Shown: positions 46,279-57,226, numbered from the stretch's first letter. The stretch is 64,000 nucleotides of DNA from Rhizobium altiplani (GCF_001542405.1 NZ_LNCD01000021.1:1-64000); one strand, 5' to 3'. A program made the numbers and translations. The notes: a model not told the origin generated them from the sequence alone.

Positions 46279-46750
46279 TCAACTCGGCTACGAAATCCCC
46301 GACCGCTGGATTTACCCCGCAGCTGGCGAGCACGGGTCGTTTGCTGCGTTCCATGTCGGATCGGTTGACATCATTGAACGGCTCGACGCCGCTCCAGTCT
46401 GTGGCCGGCCGACTGGCGTGTTGCTAAACTCGGAGAGCCCGCTGGGCGTGGTCGCAGAATTGCTGGAACGGATCGACTTGATTGTCGTCCCCTTTGCCAA
46501 GCTCAGAGACGGCAGAGGATTCACCCTTGCCCGCGCATTGCGCGGGCAACACGGCTATATGGGTGATGTTCGAGCGATCGGAGACCTACTCCCGGACCAA
46601 CTCCAGCTATTGGTGCAGTGCGGCTTCACGTCAATCGTATTGCCGCCGAATCATCCCGCCTCCCAATGGAGGCCAGCCCAGCTTCCCACCAGCGGAGCCG
46701 CCGTGCAGCCAAAGCCACTCTTGCAGAGGCTCGTCAGACGCAGCCAATAG
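46265..46750 (+). CDS. DUF934 family protein, sulfite-reduction partner
   Basis: A 161-residue protein whose ATG at 46265 lies inside the end of cysI (14-base overlap). LIVVPFAKLRDGRGFTLARA and the following LRGQHGYMGDVRAIGDLLPD are the DUF934 signature. In alphaproteobacteria DUF934 follows cysI in assimilatory sulfate operons; its exact role is not established. No cysH follows here. Confidence 0.9.
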   Translation: MALINQLGYEIPDRWIYPAAGEHGSFAAFHVGSVDIIERLDAAPVCGRPTGVLLNSESPLGVVAELLERIDLIVVPFAKLRDGRGFTLARALRGQHGYMGDVRAIGDLLPDQLQLLVQCGFTSIVLPPNHPASQWRPAQLPTSGAAVQPKPLLQRLVRRSQ

Positions 46751-46840
46751 CATCGGTCGTTAGCGCCCCGCTGAGGAACGATGCGCGGATCAGGGAGGGG
46801 ATCGCCATGGGATACCAACCCGTGCTCGAACGGCGATGGT

Positions 46841-46866
46841 AGCCGGCGCTATTGAAAGCGCCGGCT
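46841..46866. terminator. Bidirectional hairpin terminator
   Basis: AGCCGGCGCT and AGCGCCGGCT form a perfect 10-bp stem around ATTGAA, followed on the plus strand by TTGGTTT. It separates the convergent DUF934 gene and hydrolase gene. Confidence 0.75.
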
Positions 46867-46871
46867 TTGGT

Positions 46872-47864
46872 TTATGCCTTTGCGAAGGCCAGCAGGTCGG
46901 GATTCACGATATCCGCGTGGGTAGTGCACATGCCATGCGGTAGGTTTTTGTAGATCTTGAGAGTGCTGTTCTTGAGCAGTTTCGCCGAAAGCGGTGCCGA
47001 ATCCGCGATTGGGACGATCTGGTCGTCGTCGCCGTGCATCACAAGGGTCGGTACGTCGATGACCTTGAGATCCTCGGTGAAGTCCGTTTCAGAAAATGCT
47101 TTGATCCCCTCGTAGTGCGCTTTTGCGCTGCCCATCATGCCTTGACGCCACCAGTTCTGGATAACTGGAGCGATCGGGGTCGCGCCGGGTCGGTTGAAGC
47201 TGTAGAAAGGACCCGTGGGAAGATCGACATAGAATTGGGACCGGTTGTCGGCCAGCGCTTTGCGCAGGCCATCGAATACTTCGATTGGCAAGCCGCCGGG
47301 GTTCTTCTCGCTCTTCACCATAACCGGTGGCACCGCGCCGATGATGATGAGCTTGGCGACACGCTTGGCCGGCTGACCGTGGCGTGCGACGTAGTGCACG
47401 GCTTCGCCGCCGCCTGTCGAATGGCCGATATGGATCGCATTGCGCAGATTAAGATGTTCGACGACAGCGGCCACGTCCGCAGCGTAGTGATCCATATCGT
47501 GGCCGTCGCTGACCTGGGCCGAACGGCCGTGGCCACGTCGGTCATGGGCGATCACCCTGTAACCGTTCTGGAGGAAGAACAGCATCTGGTTGTCCCAATC
47601 ATCACCGCTCAAGGGCCAGCCGTGATGGAAGACAATCGGCTGCGCGCTCTTCGGGCCCCAATCTTTGTAGAAAATTTCGACGCCGTCGCGTGTTGTGACT
47701 GTGGTCATGGTTTCATTCCTTTCGGGGGCCAGGGTTTTAGTTGCTGGCGACTTTGCGGCTGCTGAGAAGTATGGGAGCATTGTCAGCGCCGCCGCCCCAA
47801 CGCCCAACGCGAGTAGATCGCGTCGGGCCGGGTCTTGCGGCTCGTCTGAGTTGACGTCTGTCAT
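46872..47864 (-). CDS. Alpha/beta hydrolase with Tat-type signal, paralogue of 21166-22146
   Basis: A 330-residue hydrolase. The N-terminus has [19 protein letters not shown], a Tat-like signal with twin Arg. The core repeats the first paralogue's motifs: [19 protein letters not shown] with the nucleophilic Ser, and a late His in LPHGMCT. It is divergent from an AraC gene rather than linked to the LysR operator, so the two copies are under different control. Substrate unknown. Confidence 0.88.
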   Translation of the reverse strand: MTDVNSDEPQDPARRDLLALGVGAAALTMLPYFSAAAKSPATKTLAPERNETMTTVTTRDGVEIFYKDWGPKSAQPIVFHHGWPLSGDDWDNQMLFFLQNGYRVIAHDRRGHGRSAQVSDGHDMDHYAADVAAVVEHLNLRNAIHIGHSTGGGEAVHYVARHGQPAKRVAKLIIIGAVPPVMVKSEKNPGGLPIEVFDGLRKALADNRSQFYVDLPTGPFYSFNRPGATPIAPVIQNWWRQGMMGSAKAHYEGIKAFSETDFTEDLKVIDVPTLVMHGDDDQIVPIADSAPLSAKLLKNSTLKIYKNLPHGMCTTHADIVNPDLLAFAKA

Positions 47865-48156
47865 CGGATTGCTTTCGTGGTCGATTGTCAGTGGTTGGTC
47901 TCGAGATGGCCTAGTCTAAGCCACGCCCGGGAAATGGTGCACCCCCACCAAAGTTTGCCGTAGGCGATAGCGGATTTCCTACTGGAACCAGGACTCGATG
48001 TGTTCACGCCGCTGGGATGGAAGGTGGCTGCGCCGTCGGGGGAGACAGAAGCGCCATCCATGCAATCACCTGACGTCGTCGGTTGGTGGTGGTGCCGGAA
48101 ACTGATATCCGATAAATAACTAGGACGATCCATCCTTCCACGTCCGAGATTCTGTC
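47865..48156. other. Divergent promoter region, hydrolase and AraC
   Basis: About 290 bases that must hold both promoters. It lacks the AATTGC-type LysR element and the TGTATGG-type palindrome. Confidence 0.4.
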
Positions 48157-49149
48157 GTGATCGTCCAAGATGCTCCAAATGACGCTTTGTCCGATGTGCT
48201 GCGTCTTGTCGATGCGGAGGCCATCGCTTCCATCGCACTAACCGCAGGAGGCGATTGGGCTGTCCGCTTCCCGGAATCTGATTTCGTCACGTTTTGTGCA
48301 GTGCGTCGCGGATCTTGCTGGCTAGTCAAAGACGATGGGACCGAACCACTCTGGCTTGTGGAAGGCGATTGCTTTGCCGCCATTCGAGGGGAGTTTGGGT
48401 TGGCCAGTTCGCGCGAGGTTCGGGTGGCCGCCACGCAAATGTTCCGGCCGGACGACCAAGCTCGCCAATATGGCAGCGGCAACGACGTGTATCTGATCGG
48501 TGGGAATGTCCGTTTCGATACCGCCAATGGCGGGATCCTTACCGACGTGCTGCCACCGATGCTTCTAATCTCCGGTGAAGCTGCGGAAGCGATCCACTGG
48601 CTGCTGGATCAACTGGACAAGGAATGGCGGCGAGCGGAGCCAGGCGCGCGCATCGCCTGCAATGACCTCCTGCGCCTCATGTTTATCCACGCGCTTCGGA
48701 CCTACATCGCCGAACTGCCGCCTTCGAGTGGAAACTGGCTGGCTGCGCTCTCAGACCCGCACGTCGGAAAGGCCTTTGAAGCAATCCATGCGGATCCTGT
48801 TCGCAACTGGACACTCACCGACCTTGCCAGTCTCGCATCCCAGTCGAGATCGACCTTCGCCACGCATTTCAAAGCAACGGTCGGCGTTTCGCCGATACAC
48901 TACGTGTCCCGTTGGAAAGTGCGCCTTGCCGCTGCCCGGCTCCGGCGTGGCCGCCAGCCCATCTCTTCGGTAGCCGCCTCATTGGGCTTTCTCTCCGATA
49001 GTGCGTTCAGCGCGACGTTTCGACGAATTATGGGTATTACGCCCACGGAATATCGCGCCCTTCACCTTTTACCGAATGCCGATCCGTTGGGTCACCGCGG
49101 CGACCTTGAGCGTTCGCGGCAATCGCCTGATGCATCGGCCGCGGGATAG
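48157..49149 (+). CDS. AraC family regulator with cupin-type sensor domain
   Basis: A 330-residue regulator with an AraC_binding_2/cupin_6-like N-terminal half (DFVTFCAVRRGSCWLVKDDG, LVEGDCFAAI) and a C-terminal helix-turn-helix pair (WTLTDLASLASQSRSTFATH, ISSVAASLGFLSDSAFSATF). The start used is the first codon of the frame at 48157; its ribosome-binding site is not obvious. It is divergent from the hydrolase and probably controls it. Confidence 0.88.
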   Translation: MIVQDAPNDALSDVLRLVDAEAIASIALTAGGDWAVRFPESDFVTFCAVRRGSCWLVKDDGTEPLWLVEGDCFAAIRGEFGLASSREVRVAATQMFRPDDQARQYGSGNDVYLIGGNVRFDTANGGILTDVLPPMLLISGEAAEAIHWLLDQLDKEWRRAEPGARIACNDLLRLMFIHALRTYIAELPPSSGNWLAALSDPHVGKAFEAIHADPVRNWTLTDLASLASQSRSTFATHFKATVGVSPIHYVSRWKVRLAAARLRRGRQPISSVAASLGFLSDSAFSATFRRIMGITPTEYRALHLLPNADPLGHRGDLERSRQSPDASAAG

Positions 49150-49183
49150 CGCGCATCGTCCCGCCTTTGGCTGCCCTTGCTTG

Positions 49184-49206
49184 TTTCCCGCGAGAGTGGC
49201 GGGAAA
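49184..49206. terminator. Bidirectional hairpin terminator
   Basis: TTTCCCGC and GCGGGAAA form an 8-bp stem around GAGAGTG between the convergent AraC and malic enzyme genes. Confidence 0.65.
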
Positions 49207-49225
49207 GATTTAGTCGCAGGACCGC

Positions 49226-51517
49226 CTAGCTCTGGTAAGCTTGGACAGCTGCGAATGCGCTCATGTTGACCACGCCACGCGATGTAACGGATGGCGTCAG
49301 AATATGTGCCGGCCGCGCAGTGCCGAGCAAAATCGGACCGATATGGAGCGCGTTGGTGACCTCTTTCAGGACGTTGAGGGTGATATTTGCAGCATCGAGA
49401 TTCGGGAAGACCAAGAGATTGGCCGCATCCTTCAGCCGCGAGTGCGGATGAACGCGATCCCGCAAGATCTGCGACAGAGCCGCGTCTCCGTGCATTTCGC
49501 CATCGAGTTCAAGCTCTGGCGCTCTCGCAGCGAGTGCGGCCGCGGCTTCTCGCATCTTATCCGCACTATTGGAGTCCCTGGAGCCGAAATTCGAGTGCGA
49601 AACGAGCGCCACTTTGGGCCCGATGCCGAAACGGCTGATTTCTTTGACTGCGAGGATGACCGTCTCGGTGATCTGTTCGATGCCTGGATCGACGTTGACA
49701 TAGGTATCGGCAAAGAAAAGGACACGGTGAAGCGTGAGGAGCAAACTCAACGCTGAGTATCCCCGCACGCCGTTCGCTTTGCCGATTATCTGCTGTACCG
49801 CCTTGAGATGGCTTTCATAGCGGCCCTCCAGACCGCTAATCATCGCATCGGCCTCGTCCCGAACCACAGCCAGGGCGGCAATGACTGTGGGATTTGTGCG
49901 CACTACCGTTCTGGCTGCGTCAGGTGTTACGCCTTGGCGACAGGTCGTGGCGAGGTATAGATCAACATACTCCCGGTAACGGGGATCGTCCTCGGGATTG
50001 ATCACATCGAAGTCGCGGCCCGGGCGAATTCGCAGGCCATAGCGTTGCAACCGGCTTTCCACGACCTGCGGGCGTCCGACAAGGACCGGTTCGGCAATCC
50101 CCTCCTCGATCACAACCTGGGCGGCGCGAAGCACACGCTCGTCTTCGCCCTCGGCATAGATGACGCGTTTAGGTTTTTTCTGAGCACGGGCTGTTGCGAA
50201 GACCGACTGCATAACAACCCCGGAGCGGAACACAAGGCGGTGCAGTCTATCGATGTAGGCTCGCATATCCTCGATCGGTCGCGTTGCTACACCAGTTTCC
50301 ATTGCGGCCTCGGCAACCGCGGGCGCGATACGCAAGATCAGGCGAGGATCGAACGGTGACGGAATGATGTAGTCCCGTCCGAACGTTACCGTCCCGGTTT
50401 CACAAGATCGCGCTGCGTCTTCGGAGGGCTCCTCGCGTGCGAGCGCGGCAATCGCCTTCACCGCAGCCAGTTTCATCTCTTCGTTGATCGCGGTTGCGCC
50501 GACATCGAGGGCCCCGCGAAAGATGTAGGGAAAACATAGGACGTTGTTGACCTGGTTTGGCTGGTCGGAACGCCCGGTGCAGACCATGGCGTCGGCACGT
50601 GCTGCACGAACCTCCTCGGGCATAATTTCGGGCGTTGGATTCGCTAAAGCCAGAATCAGAGGGGACGCCGCCATCTCCTTCACTAACTCCGGCTTCAGTG
50701 CTCCGCCCGCCGACACGCCGAGGAAAATATCTGCGCCGCCGATGACATCCGCGAGAGCACGCGCTTCAGTTTTTTGCGCGTAAGCCTCCTTCCACCGGTC
50801 CATGAGCGTGGAGCGACCCTGATAGACAACACCATCTATATCGCAAACCCAGATATTCTCGCGTCTGGCTCCAAGCGTCACCAGGAGATTGAGGCAGGCA
50901 ATGGCAGCAGCACCAGCACCGGAAGTAACAATTTTGGCTTGCCCGATCGTCTTGCGCGCAAGCTCCAGACCGTTGAGAACAGCAGCTGCGACAATGATCG
51001 CCGTCCCATGCTGATCGTCGTGAAAAACAGGCACGCTCATACGACGACGCAGTTCCTCCTCGATCTCAAAGCACTCGGGTGCCTTGATATCTTCCAGGTT
51101 AATGCCGCCGAAGGTCGGCTCGAGGGCGGTCACCACCTCGATCATCCGCCGTGGGTCGCTGGCGTCAACCTCGATATCGAAGACGTCGATGTCGGCAAAT
51201 TTCTTGAATAGGACTGCCTTGCCCTCCATCACGGGCTTCGCAGCGAGCGCACCGATATTGCCCAATCCCAGCACGGCCGAGCCGTTTGAGATTACGGCGA
51301 CAAGATTGCCTCGTGCGGTGTAGTCCGCGGCGGTGGTGGGATTATCACGGATCGCCAGGCACGGCACCGCAACGCCCGGAGAATACGCAAGCGCAAGATC
51401 CCGCTGATTGCCGAGAGTTTTGGTCGGCTGGATTTCTAGCTTGCCCGGTCTCGGATAGCGATGGAAGAACAGGGCGGCTTCTTCAAATGCAGAGGTAGCT
51501 CGCTGATTCTCAGTCAT
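49226..51517 (-). CDS. maeB: NADP-dependent malic enzyme with phosphotransacetylase-like C-terminus
   Basis: A 763-residue enzyme that decarboxylates malate to pyruvate. Residues 1-430 are the malic enzyme: [55 protein letters not shown]. Residues about 450-763 are the PTA-like regulatory half ([40 protein letters not shown]). This is the usual MaeB/TME layout of rhizobia. It starts 91 bases past the bd oxidase operon on the same strand and may be cotranscribed. Pyruvate and NADPH would help 2-oxoacid-based detoxification, which is inference. Confidence 0.95.
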   Translation of the reverse strand: MTENQRATSAFEEAALFFHRYPRPGKLEIQPTKTLGNQRDLALAYSPGVAVPCLAIRDNPTTAADYTARGNLVAVISNGSAVLGLGNIGALAAKPVMEGKAVLFKKFADIDVFDIEVDASDPRRMIEVVTALEPTFGGINLEDIKAPECFEIEEELRRRMSVPVFHDDQHGTAIIVAAAVLNGLELARKTIGQAKIVTSGAGAAAIACLNLLVTLGARRENIWVCDIDGVVYQGRSTLMDRWKEAYAQKTEARALADVIGGADIFLGVSAGGALKPELVKEMAASPLILALANPTPEIMPEEVRAARADAMVCTGRSDQPNQVNNVLCFPYIFRGALDVGATAINEEMKLAAVKAIAALAREEPSEDAARSCETGTVTFGRDYIIPSPFDPRLILRIAPAVAEAAMETGVATRPIEDMRAYIDRLHRLVFRSGVVMQSVFATARAQKKPKRVIYAEGEDERVLRAAQVVIEEGIAEPVLVGRPQVVESRLQRYGLRIRPGRDFDVINPEDDPRYREYVDLYLATTCRQGVTPDAARTVVRTNPTVIAALAVVRDEADAMISGLEGRYESHLKAVQQIIGKANGVRGYSALSLLLTLHRVLFFADTYVNVDPGIEQITETVILAVKEISRFGIGPKVALVSHSNFGSRDSNSADKMREAAAALAARAPELELDGEMHGDAALSQILRDRVHPHSRLKDAANLLVFPNLDAANITLNVLKEVTNALHIGPILLGTARPAHILTPSVTSRGVVNMSAFAAVQAYQS

Positions 51518-51607
51518 TGTCGTTCCTTTCAGGGAGCTGCGGCCGAGCAGCCGCGGTCACATGGCGGCGCGGTCGTCTTTTTTGCGTATTGAGAGTTGTC
51601 GCGTGAT

Positions 51608-51748
51608 TCAGGCGGTCATTCCCGCGGCATTGAGAAAGAGCCGGACTACTGTTGCCACAGCGCCGAGCACAATGACGCTCGCCGCCCAGAGCAGGATCAT
51701 CCAGCTCAGCCGTCGCAACCAGCTCGCTGGGGCAGTAACCCGGGTCAT
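51608..51748 (-). CDS. Small bd-oxidase accessory protein (DUF2474)
   Basis: A 46-residue, single-helix protein, MTRVTAPASWLRRLSWMILL at its start. Its ATG overlaps the cydB stop by one base (TGATG). DUF2474 peptides follow cydB in CIO-type operons and probably play the part of CydX in stabilising the oxidase. Confidence 0.8.
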   Translation of the reverse strand: MTRVTAPASWLRRLSWMILLWAASVIVLGAVATVVRLFLNAAGMTA

Positions 51749-52764
51749 CAATGATATCCTTCTCCGGGTTTCACTTTTCCGCGGAACACGTAATAGGACC
51801 ATGCCGTGTAGGCGAGAATGAACGGGATGATGAATAGGGCTCCGACGAGGGTGAAGCCCATGCTCTGCGGGGGCGCAGCCGCCTCCCAGATCGAGACAGA
51901 CGGCGGAAGGATGTTCGGCCATAGACTGATTGCGAGACCGCTGTAGCCCAGGAAGAGCATAAAGAGCGCCAGCACGAAAGGACTGGCATGGGCGTCGCGT
52001 TGCAGCCTGTTGAGGATCGCGACTGTTGCCAGCAACACGAGAATTGGTACAGGTGCGAAAAACAATAGGTCCGGCAGCGAAAACCAGCGTTCAGCGACGG
52101 CAGGGTGAGCGAGAGGCGTCCATAGGCTGACGAAGACGATCACGCAAAGCAGCACAAGCGTTACTGGTTTTGCAAGTTCTTTCATGCGCTGTTGAAGCGC
52201 GCCTTCCGTTTTCATGATCAGCCAAGTCGAGCCGAGAAGCGCATAGGCGACCAGGAGTCCGAGGCCGGTAAACAGGGAGAATGGCGTCAGCCAGTCGAAC
52301 AGTCCGCCGTCATAGGCTGAGTTCACCACCGGAAAACCATTGATAAAGGCACCCAACGCCACCCCCTGTGAAAACGTCGCGATGTAGGAGCCCCACGCGA
52401 ATGCCTTATCCCAGAACGGCTTGTGCGCCTCGTCCGACTTGAAACGGAATTCGAACGCAACGCCCCGCCAGATCAGGCCTGCCAGCATTAACAGAAGCGG
52501 CAGGTAAAGCGCGCTTAGGATGACGGAATACGCCAGCGGGAATGCCGCCAACAATGCCGCTCCCCCGAATGCCAGCCAGGTTTCGTTTCCGTCCCAGACA
52601 GGGGCCACCGTGTTGACCATGGTGTCGCGGTCCTCACGATCGGCCACGAAGGGGAAGAGGATGCCGATACCTAGATCGAAGCCATCCATGATGACGTACA
52701 TCATGATTCCGAAACCAATGACGATCGCCCAGATCAGCGGAAGATCGATGCCCATCGCCGTCAT
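51748..52764 (-). CDS. cioB: Cyanide-insensitive-type bd quinol oxidase subunit II
   Basis: A 338-residue membrane protein of the CydB family: IMYVIMDGFDLGIGILFPFV, TVAPVWDGNETWLAFGGAAL and GVAFEFRFKSDEA are typical. Its ATG overlaps the cioA stop by four bases. With CioA it forms a non-proton-pumping oxidase. Confidence 0.93.
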   Translation of the reverse strand: MTAMGIDLPLIWAIVIGFGIMMYVIMDGFDLGIGILFPFVADREDRDTMVNTVAPVWDGNETWLAFGGAALLAAFPLAYSVILSALYLPLLLMLAGLIWRGVAFEFRFKSDEAHKPFWDKAFAWGSYIATFSQGVALGAFINGFPVVNSAYDGGLFDWLTPFSLFTGLGLLVAYALLGSTWLIMKTEGALQQRMKELAKPVTLVLLCVIVFVSLWTPLAHPAVAERWFSLPDLLFFAPVPILVLLATVAILNRLQRDAHASPFVLALFMLFLGYSGLAISLWPNILPPSVSIWEAAAPPQSMGFTLVGALFIIPFILAYTAWSYYVFRGKVKPGEGYH

Positions 52765-54197
52765 GCCTCCGTGTGTTCTGCGGCTTCTATGGCCGGCCCG
52801 ATATGGTCCGGTGCGGCCGAAAGCGGCCTGGCCGGCCGTGACGACTGACCCTCGTCCTGTGGCGGATGGTGGCCGCCGTCAGGATCAGGCCCCTTGGCAA
52901 CAAGCTTCAGCATATAGCTGACCCCGGTGCCGAAAACGGCGAAGTACATCACGACGAAGACGACAAGCGTAGTGGATAGCGCGAATGCGGAATGGTTGGA
53001 GACTGCGTCCTTGGTCCGCATGACTCCGTAAACGATCCACGGCTGGCGACCGACCTCTGTCGTCATCCAGCCGGCAAGAATCGCAATGAGACCCGCCGGC
53101 CCCATGAGTGTGGCGAAGCGCAGAAACGCTTTTGAACCATACATTCCGCCACGTCCACGTAGGTATAGGCTCCAAAGCCCAAGCAGGAGCATCAGGATGC
53201 CAAGTCCGACCATCAGCCGAAAACTCCAGAAGACTACAGCGGAGTTCGGACGGTCTTCCGGGCTAAACTCCTTGAGACCGGGAATGTGGCCATTGATGTC
53301 ATGCGTCAGGACCAGGCCGCCGAGATAAGGTATCTCGATTGCATAACGTGTCTTCTCTGCCTTCATGTCCGGAAGGCCGAAGAGGATAAGCGGCAGGCTT
53401 TCGCCGGGGGTGTTCTCCCAGTGGCCTTCGAGGGCGGCGACTTTCGCGGGCTGATGCTCAAGGGTGTTGAGGCCATGTGCATCGCCTACGATCACCTGGA
53501 TCGGGGCGACTAACAGCACCATCCACATTGCCATTGAGAACATGGTGCGGATCGCCGGAGTCGCCCGCCCGCGCGAGAGATGCCAAGCGGCCGACGCACC
53601 GACGAAGAGAGCCGTGGCGAGATAGGCTGCGATCGTCATGTGTGCCAAGCGATAAGGGAAGGATGGATTGAAGATCACCTTCAGCCAATCGACGGGCACG
53701 ACGCGGCCATTGATCATCTCGAAGCCCTGCGGCGTTTGCATCCAGCTGTTCGACGCGAGAATCCAGGTTGCCGAAATCAGCGTTCCGAGCGCCACCATAA
53801 TCGTTGCGAAAAAGTGCAAACCGGGGCCGACCTTGTTCCAGCCGAATAGCATCACGCCAAGAAAGCCGGCTTCCAGAAAGAAAGCAGTCAGCACTTCGTA
53901 TGTCAGGAGCGGACCCGTAATGCTGCCTGCAGTCGCGGAAAAATAGCTCCAGTTGGTGCCAAACTGATAGGCCATGACGAGGCCGGATACGACACCCATG
54001 GCAAAGTTGACTGCAAAGATCGTCGACCAAAAATGGTAAAGCTCGCGATAGACCACATCCTTCCGCCACAACCACATCCCTTCAAGAACGGCGAGGTAGC
54101 TGGCGAGTCCGATGGTGATCGCCGGGAAGATGATGTGGAACGAAATCGTAAATCCAAATTGGATCCGGGCAAGTTCCAGTGCTGTCAAGCCGAACAT
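52761..54197 (-). CDS. cioA: Cyanide-insensitive-type bd quinol oxidase subunit I
   Basis: A 478-residue CydA-family protein from the ATG at 54197 (MFGLTALELARIQFGF); the frame extends 45 codons upstream but that part is not family-like. Heme ligands include His in SFHIIFPAITIG; the quinol-site region GWMTTEVGRQPWIVYG is present. The Q loop looks short, as in the CIO branch rather than E. coli CydA. CIO oxidases keep respiration running under cyanide. The gene lies 293 bases after mocR on the same strand. Confidence 0.93.
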   Translation of the reverse strand: MFGLTALELARIQFGFTISFHIIFPAITIGLASYLAVLEGMWLWRKDVVYRELYHFWSTIFAVNFAMGVVSGLVMAYQFGTNWSYFSATAGSITGPLLTYEVLTAFFLEAGFLGVMLFGWNKVGPGLHFFATIMVALGTLISATWILASNSWMQTPQGFEMINGRVVPVDWLKVIFNPSFPYRLAHMTIAAYLATALFVGASAAWHLSRGRATPAIRTMFSMAMWMVLLVAPIQVIVGDAHGLNTLEHQPAKVAALEGHWENTPGESLPLILFGLPDMKAEKTRYAIEIPYLGGLVLTHDINGHIPGLKEFSPEDRPNSAVVFWSFRLMVGLGILMLLLGLWSLYLRGRGGMYGSKAFLRFATLMGPAGLIAILAGWMTTEVGRQPWIVYGVMRTKDAVSNHSAFALSTTLVVFVVMYFAVFGTGVSYMLKLVAKGPDPDGGHHPPQDEGQSSRPARPLSAAPDHIGPAIEAAEHTEA

Positions 54198-54342
54198 GGC
54201 TGCTCTCCTTCCGCAAAAGCCTGGCCTACATCGGTCGGCTTGCGCGGCATGGCTGATAAGAGCACGGCATGCTACGGGCCGCACCCCCACTTTGGGTTTA
54301 GGTTTAGTGGTGAGGTTGGAGATTTCGGGCATTGCGATCTGA

Positions 54343-54368
54343 CCTGACTCCGATCGCTATCGGTCAGG
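54343..54368. promoter_or_regulatory. Imperfect hairpin upstream of cioA
   Basis: CCTGA and TCAGG, with inner CCGA and TCGG, form a stem with a two-base bulge about 145 bases before cioA. It may be an operator or a terminator of mocR. The 21-bp MocR palindrome is not present in this gap. Confidence 0.3.
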
Positions 54369-54490
54369 TTCTGAGATCCCTCCAGTCTCACCCGTGAATT
54401 CAGGCCCGAGGAATTAAGCCAATCAACGGCCGCACCGCGACCATCGGCCCCGTTGGAACGAAGCAGTCATCAAGACGACCTGCGATTTTT

Positions 54491-55867
54491 TTAGACGACG
54501 GCTCTGGATCCCAGCGATGGTTGCGCGATCAGGCTAGAAAGCAACGTTAGTGCATCTTCCAACGCACCCCGATCGGGAGCCACGCCAAGAGAGATTCTAA
54601 CGGCTTGTAGCGGATAGGCGGTCGTCGCGAAGGCAGAGCTCGGCACGATCGAGACGCCAGCCCGGTCGGCGTGCTCGGCGAAGGCCGCAGCAAGCCAGTG
54701 GTCCGGCAATCGGAGCCACAAGTGATGCCCATGGGGGTCGGCTGCGAAAGCACTCTCGCCCAAAATCGACGAAGCGAGCTTCTGGCGCTCGATGTTTTCA
54801 ACGCGAATGGCGTTGGTGATCGCGTCCAAAGTGCCATCGGAAATCCAGCGGCTCGCCAGCGCCGACATCAAAGGCGGTGCCATCAAAACCGTTGCCCTCA
54901 GGATGCCCGCAAGGCGCAATGCCTGACTGGCGTTCGGTGCAATCACGTAGGCCACTCGCAGGGCAGGAGTCGCACATTTCGAAAGCGTAGCGATATGCCA
55001 TGTGATGTCATGCGCCAGCTCGGCGAGCGAGACCAGCCTTTCGGGTCTCAATGGAGCATATGGGTCGTCCTCGATGATCGCGACACCGTGTCTGCGTGCC
55101 AGCGCCACCAGCGCACGACGCCGTTCCTCCGGCAAGGTTGCCGTTGTCGGATTGTCGATCGTGGGAACCAAATAGAGGACCTTAGGACTCTTATCCCGGC
55201 AAACCTTCTCAAAGGAATCGGGGATCATTCCGAGATCATCCATGGCGATGGGTTCGATCACGATCCCCTTCTGAGCCGCAACCGCCTTCAGGCCGGGATA
55301 GGTCACAGATCCGGCGGCGATCAAGTCGCCCGGTCCGAGCAAAAGCTCGCACACCGCAAATAGCGCGCTTTGAGCCCCTGAAGTGACGACAACACGGTCG
55401 GCCACCACGTCTTCCACCCGGTGACCGAGCCACACTGCAGCCGCCTGCCGGTCGGCGTCCGATCCGTTGCTCTCCTGATAATAGGTACTCAACGTTCCGC
55501 GCGGGCCACCAAGGATTTCAGCGATCCCCTGTGAGAAATTCCTCTTGAGATGCGCAGCCGGCGGCTGAGGTGGCATATTCATGCTTAGGTCGATCAGCGG
55601 CTGGCTTTGGACAGCCGGCTCACCGTCGAGCCTTTCGCAGATGAAAGTTCCCCTGCCCGCCTGGGCCTCGACGATGCCGCGGCGTCGGGCTTCGTTGAAC
55701 GCACGCGTCACCGTTGTCAGGTCTACGCCGAGCGCTTCTGCAATGGCTCGCTGCGGCGGGAGCCTGTCACCTCTCGAAACGCGCCCCGAGCGGATATCCG
55801 CTTCCAGCGCCTCGACGATACCGAGGTACTTCATACGGGCGCTTTCGTTCAGCCTCGGCTTCCACAT
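54491..55867 (-). CDS. MocR family PLP-binding transcriptional regulator
   Basis: A 458-residue regulator from the ATG at 55867, preceded by GGAG eight bases away; another ATG 12 codons upstream would lie inside the operator. The GntR winged helix is at residues 1-70 ([20 protein letters not shown]). The rest is an aminotransferase-I fold, with the PLP lysine in [15 protein letters not shown] and the aspartate region [20 protein letters not shown]. It lies between the bd oxidase operon and the ferredoxin operon. The 21-bp palindrome B is 19 bases before its start, suggesting autoregulation. The P. aeruginosa MpaR/PA4132 regulator is a possible relative. Confidence 0.92.
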   Translation of the reverse strand: MWKPRLNESARMKYLGIVEALEADIRSGRVSRGDRLPPQRAIAEALGVDLTTVTRAFNEARRRGIVEAQAGRGTFICERLDGEPAVQSQPLIDLSMNMPPQPPAAHLKRNFSQGIAEILGGPRGTLSTYYQESNGSDADRQAAAVWLGHRVEDVVADRVVVTSGAQSALFAVCELLLGPGDLIAAGSVTYPGLKAVAAQKGIVIEPIAMDDLGMIPDSFEKVCRDKSPKVLYLVPTIDNPTTATLPEERRRALVALARRHGVAIIEDDPYAPLRPERLVSLAELAHDITWHIATLSKCATPALRVAYVIAPNASQALRLAGILRATVLMAPPLMSALASRWISDGTLDAITNAIRVENIERQKLASSILGESAFAADPHGHHLWLRLPDHWLAAAFAEHADRAGVSIVPSSAFATTAYPLQAVRISLGVAPDRGALEDALTLLSSLIAQPSLGSRAVV

Positions 55868-55885
55868 TGCCTGCGATCTCCATTT

Positions 55886-55906
55886 TGTATGGCTCATTGA
55901 CATACA
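55886..55906. promoter_or_regulatory. MocR-type palindrome, copy B
   Basis: TGTATGG-CTCATTG-ACATACA, six of seven arm positions paired. It lies 19 bases before mocR and 120 before fdxA. A second GTAT-rich cluster (TATACG-CC-GTGTATGG) follows at 55911, so there may be two half sites in direct order. Confidence 0.75.
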
Positions 55907-56025
55907 GCTTATACGCCGTGTATGGGCAAAAGGAAAGATTGCAGAATGGAAAAAATGTCGCGGCCATCAAGCGCCGTAACCAACCGTAGAATCCCGAAGC
56001 GTTCCCTGGGAGATCTAGTTCACGA

Positions 56026-56367
56026 ATGGCCTACGTCGTCACTGAAAACTGCATACGGTGCAAATACATGGACTGCGTCAATGTCTGTCCCGTTGATTGC
56101 TTCCGAGAGGGCGAGAACATGCTGGTCATTGATCCTGAGGAGTGCATCGACTGCGGCGTATGCGATCCAGAGTGTCCCGCGGAAGCGATTGTCCCCGACA
56201 GTGATCCGATGGCAGACGCATGGACGGAATTCAACGCCCGCTTCTCCCTCCTCTGGCCGAATATAACGATCGCTCGTACGCCGCCGGGCGATGCCGCGAA
56301 ATTCGACGGGGTGAAGAACAAACTGCGCGACCATTTCTCTGAAAAGCCTGGGGACGGTGATGAATAG
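56026..56367 (+). CDS. fdxA: 7Fe ferredoxin (FdxA type)
   Basis: A 113-residue ferredoxin. The first part carries [20 protein letters not shown] and the second [16 protein letters not shown], giving one 3Fe-4S and one 4Fe-4S cluster as in Azotobacter-type FdxA. The C-terminal 50 residues are family-typical. It could feed electrons to the sulfite reductase. It overlaps the metF-like gene by 11 bases. Confidence 0.93.
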   Translation: MAYVVTENCIRCKYMDCVNVCPVDCFREGENMLVIDPEECIDCGVCDPECPAEAIVPDSDPMADAWTEFNARFSLLWPNITIARTPPGDAAKFDGVKNKLRDHFSEKPGDGDE

Positions 56368-57226
56368 CAGATCAAGCCAGGCTGATGCCGATCACCAATC
56401 CGGCGAGCCGCTGTACACCTTGGAAATCACAGGCAAGGATATTGCAAAGATCGAGGCAGCGAAGGCTTGCATCCCTGCAGGGACGCCGATCAACATCGCT
56501 TTTCTAGGTAACGAGGACCACGGCCAACGTGTCAACGCGGCGCGAGTCATTCGGTCCTGCGGCTTCGAGCCCGTGCCGATAATCTCATCGCGGCGACTTC
56601 ATTCCGAGGAAGATCTCGACGGCTTGATCTCGAACCTTGTCGGATCCGCAGCTCCTTCACGATTCATCCTTGTTGGCGGCGATCCTGCTTCCCCAGTCGG
56701 TCCGTACAAGGATTCACTGGCCTTGCTAAAAAGCGGTGTCCTGGAGCGCCATTCAATTCGGCAAGTGGGTATCGTGGCCTATCCCGATGGCCACCCCAAG
56801 ATTGAGACGAGCGCACTTTGGCAGGCGTTAAAATGGAAGGTTGAGTTTCTAAGGGACGCTGGTTGCTCTGTCGAAATCACGACGCAGTTTGGGTTTGATG
56901 CGGCCGCCGTCATAAGCTGGCTCAAGCGGTTGCGTGACATGGGGATCACATCGCCGGTTCGCATTGGTGTACCGGGTCCGGCAGACGTCGCCAAACTGCT
57001 CAGGTTCGCGAAGCAGTTTGGTGTCGTCGCGTCGGCGTCAATTGCCCGTGGATATGGTCTATCGCTTACCGATCTCCTCCTGCCCGTCGGACCCGAACGC
57101 TTTTGGGATCAGCTTGGTGCCGGGATCGGCAAGTACGATCTCGGCGGCGTGCTTTATCACCTCTACCCATTTGGCGGCGTCATGGAAGGTGTTCGTTGGA
57201 TAAACGACCACCTGCCCAGACGCTAG
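56357..57226 (+). CDS. Methylenetetrahydrofolate reductase-like protein
   Basis: A 289-residue protein of the MetF TIM-barrel family. [35 protein letters not shown] and [20 protein letters not shown] match the folate- and flavin-site region. It is a little shorter than E. coli MetF and the N-terminus ([20 protein letters not shown]) differs from it. A role in C1 metabolism, methionine supply or folate protection is likely. It is translationally coupled to fdxA. Confidence 0.88.
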   Translation: MMNSRSSQADADHQSGEPLYTLEITGKDIAKIEAAKACIPAGTPINIAFLGNEDHGQRVNAARVIRSCGFEPVPIISSRRLHSEEDLDGLISNLVGSAAPSRFILVGGDPASPVGPYKDSLALLKSGVLERHSIRQVGIVAYPDGHPKIETSALWQALKWKVEFLRDAGCSVEITTQFGFDAAAVISWLKRLRDMGITSPVRIGVPGPADVAKLLRFAKQFGVVASASIARGYGLSLTDLLLPVGPERFWDQLGAGIGKYDLGGVLYHLYPFGGVMEGVRWINDHLPRR

